Source: an uncultured Bacteroidales bacterium
Lineage (GTDB): Bacteria > Bacteroidota > Bacteroidia > Bacteroidales > Paludibacteraceae
Assembly (NCBI GenBank): GCA_900316125.1
Contig: ONBO01000005.1
Location: 1 to 64,000, forward strand
Length of the DNA stretch: 64,000 nt
Reading direction: 5' to 3'
Within the stretch, counting starts at the first letter, position 1; each line of letters begins with the position of its first letter. The notes under the pieces are model-generated. The model was not told the origin of the DNA and searched no databases. It saw only the letters and a list, made by a program, of their open reading frames with translations. A program made the translations under genes and the position numbers. Shown here piece by piece: positions 52,541 to 62,087 of this stretch.

Positions 52541-53974
52541 TCAGTGTTTTAATGGTATTGTTATTTCAAATTTTGTTCCAACAGACGGTGTGCTTTCAAC
52601 GGTAATCTTACCCTTGTGCTTAATCACCATTTTCTTAACGTATGCAAGCCCCAGTCCAAATCCCCTCACTTTATGGATATTACCGGTAGGAACCCTGTGA
52701 AATTTATCAAATATCTTGGATATCTGATCACTGGATATTCCTATACCGTTATCCTCTATTGAAAGTGATATAGTGTTCTTGCGCTCGTTCTTATTCCAAG
52801 TTCTCACCTTCAGCCTTATTGGCTCCCCATCCTTGGAGTATTTCACAGCATTGTCAAGCAAATTGTATACTATGTTTGAAAAATGAAGCTCATCAACCTC
52901 CGCCACACACTTCTGAGCCTCAAGAGCGCTCTCTATGCTTCCTTTGCTCCCTAAAACCTTTATTCCAAAATTCTCCACCACCGATGTCACCATCTGGTTA
53001 ATATCAACTGGCTTAAAATTCATAATTGAGCTCTCATTCTCCAGTAGGGAAATCTGCAAAACCTTCTCCACCTGAAAACTCAAGCGTTTGGTTTCATCTG
53101 ATATCACCGATGTAAGATGTTTCCTCATTTTATCGGACTTTGCAACAGAATCGTCACTAAGCATTTGCGACGCCAGTGATATACTTGATATCGGGGTCTT
53201 CAACTCATGGGTGAGATTGTGCATAAAGTCTGTCTTACTCTCCGTAAGTCTGCGCTGACGTATCATAAGGACAATGGCAGAAACAAGCACAGAAAAAAGC
53301 ATCAGTATGGACACTACAGAGAAAAAGTTGATAGGCGCTATAGACTGAAGTATATAACGTCTCTTCTCTGGAAACCAAACCCTCATAAAATTCACTCTAT
53401 GGCTGTAATCACCATTGAATAACATCTGAGAGTAATAACCTTTTGTGTTTATAAGAGAGTCTGACAGGGAGAAAACAGAATCTGAAGAGAAAACATCACC
53501 TTCAAAATCAATAAATACAATTTTAAATGGGGTCTCAACTTTATTGTTATGCAGTTCTCTCTCCAGCAGTTCCTCCACATGGGACACATCAATTCTCTCT
53601 CTCAACGTTTTTCTCGGAGCCTGATTAAACCAACGCATGGCAAGCTCAGTGAACATAACCTTTCTTCTTGCAATAGTCTCTTTTTCAGCTCTCTGCTGTA
53701 CCGTTGATAATGTTCCAATAGAAACAAGCGGAAATGTGTCAGAATCCAGAGTCATATCAGCAGTCTCCTTACCGTATGCCTCATTTATGTAAAAGAGCAT
53801 CTCCTCTTCCTCCAGTATCTTGTTCACCTGATATAGTGAACGTGTCACCGATTCATCAAAATCTGACTCAGTAATATGAAACAACTCTATTGAATACTGA
53901 AGCTGTACTCCAAGTAATACAATGAAGCTGAGCATCATAAATACTGTAAGTATTATAATAGTCCTTCTCTTCAC
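52541..53974 (-). CDS. rprX: RprX-like sensor histidine kinase
   Basis: 477 residues. Membrane segments near 8-25 and about 215-240 flank a periplasmic sensor of about 190 residues. The H box is HELKTPISSISLASQML, N box NLLDNAVKYS, G1 IEDNGIGIS and G2 GFGLGLAYVKK. There is no HAMP signature after the second segment. It autophosphorylates on His and passes phosphate to RprY. Confidence 0.9.
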   Translation of the reverse strand: MKRRTIIILTVFMMLSFIVLLGVQLQYSIELFHITESDFDESVTRSLYQVNKILEEEEMLFYINEAYGKETADMTLDSDTFPLVSIGTLSTVQQRAEKETIARRKVMFTELAMRWFNQAPRKTLRERIDVSHVEELLERELHNNKVETPFKIVFIDFEGDVFSSDSVFSLSDSLINTKGYYSQMLFNGDYSHRVNFMRVWFPEKRRYILQSIAPINFFSVVSILMLFSVLVSAIVLMIRQRRLTESKTDFMHNLTHELKTPISSISLASQMLSDDSVAKSDKMRKHLTSVISDETKRLSFQVEKVLQISLLENESSIMNFKPVDINQMVTSVVENFGIKVLGSKGSIESALEAQKCVAEVDELHFSNIVYNLLDNAVKYSKDGEPIRLKVRTWNKNERKNTISLSIEDNGIGISSDQISKIFDKFHRVPTGNIHKVRGFGLGLAYVKKMVIKHKGKITVESTPSVGTKFEITIPLKH

Positions 53975-54071
53975 CTGTATTACATGTTAATATACAAACG
54001 CAAATATACTACTTTTAACAAATATAATGTTAAAATTTTTAAAATTTTTAACAAAAAAATTTAACATTTGC

Positions 54072-55265
54072 CTATTTACGTGGTTTTGAAGGCTGTTTGC
54101 TTGGGTAATTGCAGTTCTTATTTGTTTGTGATTTCTTAAAATCTCTGAATTTTCCGCCGAAAATTCTATAAGTTCTGTACTCACATTCAATTTCACCGTT
54201 AAAAAGTTTTAAGCTTGATGACGGTTTAAGTCCAAGAGCGTTGAATCCCTCACGGCTGCTTGATATTATATGACATGTAGTGTCAGTGTATTTGTGTTTA
54301 AGCGTAGACCCCATTGCAGAATAGAGTTTTTCCATATCTGCCTTTATACGTTCTCCGTAAGGAGGGTTGGTTACTATGCAGAGAGGTGAAGGAGGCGGGG
54401 TAAGCTCCATAAAGTCTGAAACTGTCAGCTCAATGTTTTTTGAAACAGAAGCCGCCGCAATATTTTTCCTAGCTGTATCAACAGCCGCCCTGTTTATATC
54501 AGAAGCGTAAATCTTGTGTTTGAACTCCACCTCAGATGAGTCATCATTATAAAGTTCATCAAGAAGATCTGCGTCAAAATCGTTCCACTCCTCAAAAGCG
54601 AAGTGTTTTCTGAATATGCCTGGAGCAATGTTACGTGCTATAAGCGCAGCCTCTATAGCTATAGTGCCGCTGCCGCACATCGGGTCCATAAAGTTACTCT
54701 TCCCGTCCCATCCGCTTAGAAGCACAAGCCCGGCGGCAAGAACCTCATTCATAGGCGCAAGTGTCTGCGCCACCCTGTAACCCCTTTTATAAAGCGGTTC
54801 ACCACTACTGTCAAGGCTGACAGTGCAGTTATTGTTAGAAATGTGAAGATTAATGAAAATATCAGGATTAGCAACTGACACATTAGGGCGTTTCCCGTAC
54901 TTTTCATTGAAATAGTCTGCTATTGCATCTTTGGCCTTATATGTGGCAAACCTGGTGTTTGAAACAATATCTGAGTATATTGTCTGTTCTATAAGGAACG
55001 TCTTCTCCACTGGAAATATAGTATCCCACTCTATGCTGCGCACCCCGATGTAAACATCTTCAATATTTGAAACCTTAAAGGATTTTATTGGCACAAGTAC
55101 CCTGAGCGCTGTTCTAAGTGACAGGTTAGCCTTATACAGCAACCTTTTGTCACCACTGAAAGTAACAACACGCCTGCCTGCCTCTATGTTTTTTGCACCT
55201 ATGGCCTTGAGTTCATTTGAAAGAACACCTTCAAGGCCGGCAAATGTCTTGGCTGTAAAATCCAT
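54072..55265 (-). CDS. THUMP-domain class I methyltransferase, RlmL-like
   Basis: 397 residues. An N-terminal THUMP region (about 45-155) binds RNA. The methyltransferase has GSGTIAIEAA for S-adenosylmethionine and the N6-amine motif NPPYGER. RlmL methylates 23S rRNA at m2G2445. The C-terminal RlmK half of the E. coli fusion is absent, as in many single-domain members. A lysine-rich tail ends it. Confidence 0.88.
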   Translation of the reverse strand: MDFTAKTFAGLEGVLSNELKAIGAKNIEAGRRVVTFSGDKRLLYKANLSLRTALRVLVPIKSFKVSNIEDVYIGVRSIEWDTIFPVEKTFLIEQTIYSDIVSNTRFATYKAKDAIADYFNEKYGKRPNVSVANPDIFINLHISNNNCTVSLDSSGEPLYKRGYRVAQTLAPMNEVLAAGLVLLSGWDGKSNFMDPMCGSGTIAIEAALIARNIAPGIFRKHFAFEEWNDFDADLLDELYNDDSSEVEFKHKIYASDINRAAVDTARKNIAAASVSKNIELTVSDFMELTPPPSPLCIVTNPPYGERIKADMEKLYSAMGSTLKHKYTDTTCHIISSSREGFNALGLKPSSSLKLFNGEIECEYRTYRIFGGKFRDFKKSQTNKNCNYPSKQPSKPRK

Positions 55266-55268
55266 AAA

Positions 55269-55667
55269 TTATCCCAATATCATTATAGCCTTCTCCCTTA
55301 CTGAGTAAGGCATCTCTATTTCACGCAGTTGCAAACTCTTAATCCACCCTGCCACATCACTCTCTTTCATTGTCATAAGAACTTCATCAAACATGGCAAT
55401 CTGCTCATCGGTGTAGCTGTCAGGACTTACCCCTTTGAATTGGTCAAGCTCCTCATCATCATAATAGTCAGGCTGGAACTTAGGGTTGTATTTACCTGTC
55501 TTTTCACAAATTTCATGGGCTCCGCAACACTCGCTCTCCTCCATCACAGTTGGTGTTAGCTCACCAACATCTTTATCTGCATTAGAATTTTTACCTGTAA
55601 AACGCCTCAATAGGTATATAACTATACCTGTTACAACAAATATAATTAGTAAAACAACAGTTCTCAT
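55269..55667 (-). CDS. small membrane-anchored protein of unknown function
   Basis: 132 residues. One N-terminal membrane segment (about 4-20), then a soluble acidic part. ECCGAHEICEK has three closely spaced cysteines, possibly metal binding. It lies 3 bp after the THUMP gene start and near DUF4294 in the same direction; this three-gene set recurs in Bacteroidota in my recollection. No function recognised. Confidence 0.65.
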   Translation of the reverse strand: MRTVVLLIIFVVTGIVIYLLRRFTGKNSNADKDVGELTPTVMEESECCGAHEICEKTGKYNPKFQPDYYDDEELDQFKGVSPDSYTDEQIAMFDEVLMTMKESDVAGWIKSLQLREIEMPYSVREKAIMILG

Positions 55668-55677
55668 ATATCAAATT

Positions 55678-56280
55678 TTACAATATACCTGCTTCATAAA
55701 GAGTTATCACCCTCTCTATAATCCTATCCTGCTCTCTTTTTGATGTGTTGAAATCCTCTTTAAGATCAGCACCTACAATTTTTGCAAACACCTGCCACCA
55801 CCATGCCACAAAACCACCTCTAATCTCCTTTATAAGGGCATATCCCGTCTTATCCATCTCACGGTCAATAAGCTTTATCATCATTTTTCCCTGTGACAAA
55901 GTGAACTCCCTCATAGTTGGTTCGTACTTTTTAAGAAGCTGCCTTTCATACTTTTTTGTGTATTTCATGCGCTGCTTCTTATCTGTGATAGTGTCAAACT
56001 TGGCATTTATCATGGCATACTCCTTAGCCACTATCTTAACGTACGGATATACTAGCTTTACATCTCTTACTGTTTTCCAGTAGAACTTCTCCTGCTTCTT
56101 ATTTATAAGTTTTGGATAAACAGGTATTTCTCTGAGCTCCACGTAAGGTATAGTGTCACCCTTGTATACTGTCTGGTTCACCATATAGCCGCCCAGAGCC
56201 TCGCTATATGTTTGTGACACACAATAAACAGGAGTGAGTATTAGTGAAACCAAAAACGCTATGTAAAATTTTTTATTCAT
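55678..56280 (-). CDS. DUF4294 protein
   Basis: 200 residues with a signal peptide (about 1-22). The body is basic and rich in aromatic residues, with KFYWKTVRDVKLVYPYV as the conserved patch of DUF4294. A periplasmic location is expected. It is transcribed from a palindromic divergent promoter (56309-56325). The function of DUF4294 is not known. Confidence 0.85.
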   Translation of the reverse strand: MNKKFYIAFLVSLILTPVYCVSQTYSEALGGYMVNQTVYKGDTIPYVELREIPVYPKLINKKQEKFYWKTVRDVKLVYPYVKIVAKEYAMINAKFDTITDKKQRMKYTKKYERQLLKKYEPTMREFTLSQGKMMIKLIDREMDKTGYALIKEIRGGFVAWWWQVFAKIVGADLKEDFNTSKREQDRIIERVITLYEAGIL

Positions 56281-56308
56281 TTATTCTGCAAAAATAATTT
56301 AATATTCT

Positions 56309-56325
56309 TAACTTTGTCAAAGTTA
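56309..56325. promoter_or_regulatory. perfectly palindromic divergent promoter
   Basis: TAACTTTGTCAAAGTTA is an exact 17-bp palindrome made of two -7 elements sharing one central T. The plus copy faces the outer-membrane barrel gene and the minus copy faces DUF4294. Polymerase could bind on only one side at a time. Confidence 0.6.
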
Positions 56326-56386
56326 GAGCAATATTTTTCCTTTAAACTCCCCTATGCGCTCTTTGTCCTGCCATTTCTAATGGCTG

Positions 56387-57196
56387 ATGAAGAGATTTTT
56401 CCTTTTGCTTATTATTATTTCATTTAATTCCGCCATAACAATGGCGCAGGATGAACTATACCCTTTCCCTTTCTCTGTACCTAATAAAAGCGGTTTTTTA
56501 CCCTCCTCTGAAGCTGTAAACTCCTTATATAAAGATTTTAACTTTACCGCATCCTACACTAATAATCTTTTTCTTTCTCAAATTGGACTTTCCAAAATTA
56601 AATTGGTTTATCCATCTGCTAAAATTAACACTTGCACCTCACTATCTTTTTATGGTTACAGTAACTTTTGGAATTTAAAATCAACCATTGGTTTTTCAAG
56701 ACATTTCAAACCCTACATATCTTTCGGTGTCACTGCTTTCTTTGTTTTCTATAGATTCTCTTTGACTGGAAAAAATCTTTTTACAGCAGGGGTTAACGCA
56801 AGCTTATGCATTTTTCCAACTAAAAAAATTTGTATAGGGGTTTCTGCTGAAAACATAAGTTTTTCCCCTCTTAAATCAGGTGACAGACTATACAGACTGC
56901 CTGTTACATTTAAAATTGGCTTCTCATTAATGATATTGAATAATTTTTCTATATCCCTTGAAGGAAGCAAGGAGTTAAAGAGCCCTTTTCTTATATGCTC
57001 TGGCATTGAATATGCTCCATTAAAACAGTTTGCCTTAAGGTTTGGGGTATCATACCAGACCAATGCCTCCATACTTGCCGGTTTTGGCCTTAGACTTAAA
57101 TCTTTTTTTATTGATTTTGACGCCTTTTACAATTTAGGAAGCGGGATAGGTTGCAGAGCCGCTATTGGATTTAGTAAGTTTTTAATCAAAAATTAA
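56387..57196 (+). CDS. outer-membrane beta-barrel-like protein
   Basis: 269 residues with a signal peptide (cleavage near TMAQ, about residue 20). Alternating strands and closing aromatic residues suggest a beta-barrel. It is clearly AT-rich. The next gene, 10 bp on in the same direction, encodes a helix-hairpin-helix fused to a barrel, so the two probably act together. No domain name is assigned. Confidence 0.7.
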   Translation: MKRFFLLLIIISFNSAITMAQDELYPFPFSVPNKSGFLPSSEAVNSLYKDFNFTASYTNNLFLSQIGLSKIKLVYPSAKINTCTSLSFYGYSNFWNLKSTIGFSRHFKPYISFGVTAFFVFYRFSLTGKNLFTAGVNASLCIFPTKKICIGVSAENISFSPLKSGDRLYRLPVTFKIGFSLMILNNFSISLEGSKELKSPFLICSGIEYAPLKQFALRFGVSYQTNASILAGFGLRLKSFFIDFDAFYNLGSGIGCRAAIGFSKFLIKN

Positions 57197-57206
57197 AAAT
57201 TAAAAA

Positions 57207-59126
57207 TTGAAAGTTGAAAATTATATATTGTTATTATTATTACTTGTTTCCTTTACAAAATTGTTTGGTAGGGAGACGGATATGGTTTTAGGGATGGAGG
57301 AACTTATATATTCTGAAATTTCTGAAGATAACATTGAACTTGCCACATCTGAAATTGAGGTTATGAATGAAACTCTTTCATTTATTGCTGAAAACCCCAT
57401 AAATATTAACACTTCCACAAGAAGCCAGCTTGAAAACCTTACCTTTCTTAAAAGTTCGCAAATAGAGAATCTTATGGAATATCTATTTGACTACGGACCC
57501 ATGGAATCTATATACGAACTAAAACTTGTTGAAGGCTTTGACGCTAACACTATTAGGGAAATTTTACCTTTTATTATAGTTGATAAAATAGCTCCTAAAC
57601 ATAAATTCTCTTTTAAAAATATATTCAAATACGGGAAATCTAATTTAACATTATATGCAGGAGGAACTTTACAGAAAAAAGATGGGTACTTAAATGGTAA
57701 ATACCTTGGAAAACCTTTTAATCTATATTTTAAGTATTACTTTAAACATAGAGATATGAGTTTTGGCTTATTAGGTTCAAAATCAGAAGGAGAGCCATTT
57801 GATTTTCACTATAATAAAGGGTTTGATTTCTACAGTGCCCATATATTTTTTTCAAATATAAATAAACACATTAAAACCATAGCTTTAGGAGACTATAAGA
57901 TGGTGTTTGGACAAGGATTGGTATTTAAATCAAATTCTAATTTTTCAAATACAAGTATAGAAAACACTATAATTTCTAATGATAATGTAAAACCTTCATA
58001 CTCTACTTCAGAAACAGGTTATTATAGAGGAGCAGCAATTCAGATAGGCGGTAAAAAAATAATGTTTTCCCTACTTTCTTCATTTACTTTTTACAATAAG
58101 AATGAAGGGTATCATAGAACAGAAAGTGACTTTGAAAAGAGGTATAAATCTCCTTCCTACATGGTTGGCGCAAATATTAGTTATAATTGGAGATACCTTA
58201 AAATTGGAATATCGGGGTATTATGATTTTTATGACAAATGCTTTAACACTGGAATTGATTATAAATTTAAAATTGGAAAGTTTATTTTTTCTGGAGAAAC
58301 TGCTTTTGATAAAAATTTCAAGTTTGCTACAATCAATTCATTTACTGTGGTTTGTAATGATTATGTATCCCTTTGTACTCTTTTTAGATACTACCCTTCC
58401 GGATATTTTACAAAGTTTGGTAATGCCTATAGTAAAAACTCACATAATGATGAAAAGGGTGTCTATATTGGTGCTTATATTGCTCCTTTTAAGAATTGGA
58501 AAATAGAGACTTACACCGATGTCTACAGAGTGAGTAATATTAACAATAGTTTGAAAAAGCCTTTTACTGGATTCAAATTTAATTTTAAAGCAATTTATAA
58601 TCCTAATGAAAATAATCTTGGATATATAAGATACAGTGTTTTGTGCAAGGAAAAAAAATCCTATATCACTTATAAACACAATATTAATATGAATTATAAA
58701 TTTTCAATTAAAGATAATTTTACCATTAACGCTACTTTATCAGGTTCTATTTACAAAGTGGATTCTCTAAATAATAGTATAAGGTCAACTTACGGATTTT
58801 TAATAAGCTCAAATGGTAATTGGAATTTTTATAAAGGAATTTTTTCCTTAACTGCAGGAGCTGCTTTTTTTGATATTCCTTTATATGATAACTCTATATA
58901 CAACTATGAACCTTCTGTGCACTTTAGATACTCATCGCCGCAATATTACGGAATAGGAGCCAGATTTTTCCTTTTATTAAAGTTTAAGCCTCTTAAAAAT
59001 ATGAATATTGACATTAAAGTAGATAATACCTATTACATAGACCGCAATGAAATAGGCAGTGGAAATGAAAAAATAAAAGGAAATAACAAGACTGTTATAA
59101 ACGGAGTATTTAGCTACAAGTTCTGA
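57207..59126 (+). CDS. ComEA-like helix-hairpin-helix protein fused to outer-membrane barrel
   Basis: 639 residues from a TTG start at 57207, which lies in a TTGAAAGTTGAAAATT repeat; the next ATG would cut off the signal peptide. Residues about 55-125 contain two helix-hairpin-helix-like copies (ENPININTSTRSQLENL and the stretch after FDYGPMESIYELKL), the DNA-binding type found in ComEA. The rest (140-639) is strand-rich and aromatic, a likely outer-membrane barrel ending in KF. dprA follows 400 bp away in reverse. Role in DNA uptake is an inference. Confidence 0.7.
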   Translation: MKVENYILLLLLLVSFTKLFGRETDMVLGMEELIYSEISEDNIELATSEIEVMNETLSFIAENPININTSTRSQLENLTFLKSSQIENLMEYLFDYGPMESIYELKLVEGFDANTIREILPFIIVDKIAPKHKFSFKNIFKYGKSNLTLYAGGTLQKKDGYLNGKYLGKPFNLYFKYYFKHRDMSFGLLGSKSEGEPFDFHYNKGFDFYSAHIFFSNINKHIKTIALGDYKMVFGQGLVFKSNSNFSNTSIENTIISNDNVKPSYSTSETGYYRGAAIQIGGKKIMFSLLSSFTFYNKNEGYHRTESDFEKRYKSPSYMVGANISYNWRYLKIGISGYYDFYDKCFNTGIDYKFKIGKFIFSGETAFDKNFKFATINSFTVVCNDYVSLCTLFRYYPSGYFTKFGNAYSKNSHNDEKGVYIGAYIAPFKNWKIETYTDVYRVSNINNSLKKPFTGFKFNFKAIYNPNENNLGYIRYSVLCKEKKSYITYKHNINMNYKFSIKDNFTINATLSGSIYKVDSLNNSIRSTYGFLISSNGNWNFYKGIFSLTAGAAFFDIPLYDNSIYNYEPSVHFRYSSPQYYGIGARFFLLLKFKPLKNMNIDIKVDNTYYIDRNEIGSGNEKIKGNNKTVINGVFSYKF

Positions 59127-59522
59127 CTATTACATTATATTTCTTTTAAATTTCTTTTTGAAAAAATTCCAATGATTATAATATTAGTGTTAATAAAGTG
59201 AATAAATAAATGAAGATTTTGTTGTGTATTAAAAACAACATGTATTTTCAATAGAAATGAACAAGTTATTAACATTCTAAATATTTATAAATGAGTATAA
59301 TAACTTCTTTATTAACACTCTTTTTTTTTAAGGTTATGTAAATAAAAATATTGTATGAAATTTAAATTTGATGTTAAAAATTAGTGTTGATTAAAAATAA
59401 AAAAATGTGACTTAAAAATTTGATAAATAAAATAAGTTGTATACCAAAACTAATTTTCAAAGTTTAAAATTTAGTTATTAAAAATTTATTATTGCTTTAT
59501 TAACATAGTTATAAACAATTCT
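59127..59522. other. AT-rich gap with DnaA-box-like nonamers
   Basis: The gap is almost all A and T. It contains four exact TTATTAACA nonamers (59196-59188 minus; 59266, 59309 and 59497 plus) and one TTATAAACA (59509). They resemble DnaA boxes (TTATNCACA) with one altered base. No coding frame is convincing. It lies between convergent genes. A replication origin or nucleoid-protein site is possible. Confidence 0.4.
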
Positions 59523-60638
59523 TCATATAAGAGAGAAGAAATTACCTGGTAGTCTTTCTACTATTCCTTTTAGCTCCATCTCTAATAAAATAGAATCTAA
59601 AATGGCTGGATTACTGAATTTTAGAATAATGGAGTCATGATGTATGGTCTTTTCTTTCTCTATAATTTCATAAATTTCCTTTTCATTACTATCCATGTTT
59701 AAATAGTCCATGGCTATATCCTTACCTTTACCATTTGCATTCCATCCCATGAAATATATGAAATCATCAGCATTTTCAATAAGTCCTGCCTTATTGTATT
59801 TTATAAAGTTATTACATCCTTCAGAAAGTCTTTCTCCTACACGTCCTGGAAAGGCGTAAACTTCACGTCCGTATGATATAGCCATTTTAGCAGTAATTAG
59901 AGAGCCGCCGCTGACAGAACTTTCAACTACAACAGTAGCGTCAGCAAGCCCGGCTATTATTCTGTTTCTATTAACAAAGGTAAAAGGAAGAGGTACAACA
60001 TCACTTACCTGTTCTGTTATAACAGAACCATTTGATGCTACCATTTTTCTTGCATAAGGTAGATGTAGGGCAGGGTAGAAGTGGTTAAAACCACCTGCCA
60101 TGACACCTATGGTTGGTAGTCCGGTTTCAAGCGCAGCTTTATGGGCTGTAATATCTATACCAAAGGCAAGTCCGCTTACAATAACAATGTTCTTATCAAA
60201 ATTAGCAAGGTCTTCTATAAACTTTGTACACAGTCTTTTTCCATGATCAGTAGCTTTTCTTGTACCTACAATAGATACTATTTTTGCACTGTTGAGATTA
60301 GTGTCGCCTTTTACGTAAATGATTTTTGGTGCATTACTGCAATAATATAGTCTTTCAGGATATTCCTTTTCTTTTATAAAAATTACTTTAATGTCTGAAT
60401 TAGTAGTGTAATAAAACTCTTTTTCAGCATTTTTAAGTGCTGATTCAAATTGAGATACCAGATAGTCTGCAGTTTCAAGTTTACACTCTAATGCTTCTGA
60501 TAATGAATAGGAATTTTGATTTAATACATTATCAGCTGTTTCAAACTTTTCAATAAGTTTAAGTGTGTTTTCTGTGTTAAGCCCTTCAATTAGGCTCAGC
60601 GCCATCTGCTTTACCGTTTTGTTTGTGTCCATAATCAT
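59523..60638 (-). CDS. dprA: DNA-processing protein DprA
   Basis: 371 residues. The Rossmann-like core contains IVSIVGTRKATDHGK, SGLAFGIDITAHKAAL and VVVESSVSGGSLITAK. The C-terminal part (about 305-371) is a winged helix. DprA loads RecA on incoming single-stranded DNA. The start is uncertain: 60638 or 60632 overlap vanZ, while 60605 is also possible. Its nearness to the HhH-barrel gene supports a DNA-uptake theme. Confidence 0.92.
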   Translation of the reverse strand: MIMDTNKTVKQMALSLIEGLNTENTLKLIEKFETADNVLNQNSYSLSEALECKLETADYLVSQFESALKNAEKEFYYTTNSDIKVIFIKEKEYPERLYYCSNAPKIIYVKGDTNLNSAKIVSIVGTRKATDHGKRLCTKFIEDLANFDKNIVIVSGLAFGIDITAHKAALETGLPTIGVMAGGFNHFYPALHLPYARKMVASNGSVITEQVSDVVPLPFTFVNRNRIIAGLADATVVVESSVSGGSLITAKMAISYGREVYAFPGRVGERLSEGCNNFIKYNKAGLIENADDFIYFMGWNANGKGKDIAMDYLNMDSNEKEIYEIIEKEKTIHHDSIILKFSNPAILDSILLEMELKGIVERLPGNFFSLI

Positions 60639-60993
60639 AAATCCGTAAAAAGGTTATGATGACAAGTGGTAAAGCGGACCCAATTGCATCAGCAATAAAA
60701 TCACCCCAAGAGGCGGTGCGGGGTGGAAAGTAATTCTGCAATATTTCCATTGCTCCTCCAAAGATAGTGGAAATAGAAAATATATAGAAATATTTAGTTA
60801 AAAATTTATCCTTGATTTTTGATTCTTTTATTATAGAGTAGGTTAGTGCTGCATACATTACAAGATGTACAAGTTTGTCAAAATTATCTATAAAAGCAAT
60901 GTTCAAATCCATTTTAGGTGTTTTGAATAGGCTTAAATAGGTTATAACTAGCGCTATTATAATTGAAAACTTATATTTTAATAATTTGCTCAC
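60586..60993 (-). CDS. VanZ-like membrane protein
   Basis: 135 residues with three or four membrane segments. The VanZ core reads NFDKLVHLVMYAAL then MEILQNYFPPRTASWGDFIADAIG. The Bacteroidota function is unknown. Its start overlaps the hemW stop by 4 bp; its end overlaps dprA. Confidence 0.82.
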   Translation of the reverse strand: MSKLLKYKFSIIIALVITYLSLFKTPKMDLNIAFIDNFDKLVHLVMYAALTYSIIKESKIKDKFLTKYFYIFSISTIFGGAMEILQNYFPPRTASWGDFIADAIGSALPLVIITFLRIYDYGHKQNGKADGAEPN

Positions 60994-62081
60994 AGTATTA
61001 TGAAATCTCTGATAATAGCATCGCTGAGAAAAATACCTTTCTCTGTAAGTGAAACTCTTCCATCATGTTTTTTTAGCAAGCCTTCTGAGATGTATTTTTC
61101 AGCAATTATGTTGAAATGGTTAGTGTATTTTAAATTTACATTACTTTCAAGCACACCCTCTTTTGTGCGTAAAGATGTAAGTATAAGCTCATTGAAAATG
61201 TCTCGTTCACTTAGAACCTCTTTTTCAGTATTCCAGTTAATGATATTGCCTGAGATAATCATCTCGTTATTCCAGTGGCGTTCTTTGGTGTTATAAGAGT
61301 GCGCACCGGCTCCAAGTCCCAGATATGGAACTCCTGTCCAGTATGAACTGTTATGCTTTGATCTGAAGCCTTTTTTTGCAAAATTTGATATCTCATAGTG
61401 TTCAAATCCTGCTTTGCTTAATTGTGAGCACAGGTGTTTGAACATATCAAGGCATGTATCATCATCAGGTGCCTTGTCAGCATATCTAAACATCGTGGTA
61501 CCCTCTTCAAATGAAAGATTATAGGCAGAAATATGCTGTACATTAAGGCTTATTGCCTGCTCAACGCTCTCTTTCCAGTTTGCCTCACTCTGGCCAGGGA
61601 TACCATATATAAGGTCAATGCTTATATTGTCATAACCGTTTTCCTGGAGTCTTTTTACTGCTTCTATAGCTGAGAGGGAGTCATGCCTCCTGTTCATAAA
61701 TTTAAGTAGAGTGTCATCAAAACTTTGCACGCCTAAACTCACTCTGTTCACAGTTGTTTTCTTCAACCCCGATATAAAAGAAAAGTCCACATCATCAGGA
61801 TTACATTCAATGGTGAACTCTCTCAATTTATCAAGATTATAGATTGAGGCCAAGGTGTCATATATTTTTTCTATATGGCTATGGTGGAGTAGTGATGGTG
61901 TTCCTCCCCCAATATAGAGAGTGTCAATATCCTTGTCAGTCAGGAAATCCTTCCTTTGAAATGCCTCATTACATATTGAATCAATGTAATGGTCTATATG
62001 GTTTAGAAGGGTAGTGGAGTAGAAGCTGCAGTATGTGCATCTCTTCTTGCAGAAGGGTATATGTACATAGATGCCGCTCAT
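60990..62081 (-). CDS. hemW: HemW radical SAM protein
   Basis: 363 residues. The radical-SAM cluster is C11-x3-C15-x2-C18 (CKKRCTYC) and the heme-related HNxxYW motif is present as KHNSSYWTG, which separates HemW from HemN. It is a heme chaperone using SAM and a 4Fe-4S cluster. It follows the coiled-coil gene by 6 bp. Confidence 0.92.
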   Translation of the reverse strand: MSGIYVHIPFCKKRCTYCSFYSTTLLNHIDHYIDSICNEAFQRKDFLTDKDIDTLYIGGGTPSLLHHSHIEKIYDTLASIYNLDKLREFTIECNPDDVDFSFISGLKKTTVNRVSLGVQSFDDTLLKFMNRRHDSLSAIEAVKRLQENGYDNISIDLIYGIPGQSEANWKESVEQAISLNVQHISAYNLSFEEGTTMFRYADKAPDDDTCLDMFKHLCSQLSKAGFEHYEISNFAKKGFRSKHNSSYWTGVPYLGLGAGAHSYNTKERHWNNEMIISGNIINWNTEKEVLSERDIFNELILTSLRTKEGVLESNVNLKYTNHFNIIAEKYISEGLLKKHDGRVSLTEKGIFLSDAIIRDFIIL

Positions 62082-62087
62082 TCCATG

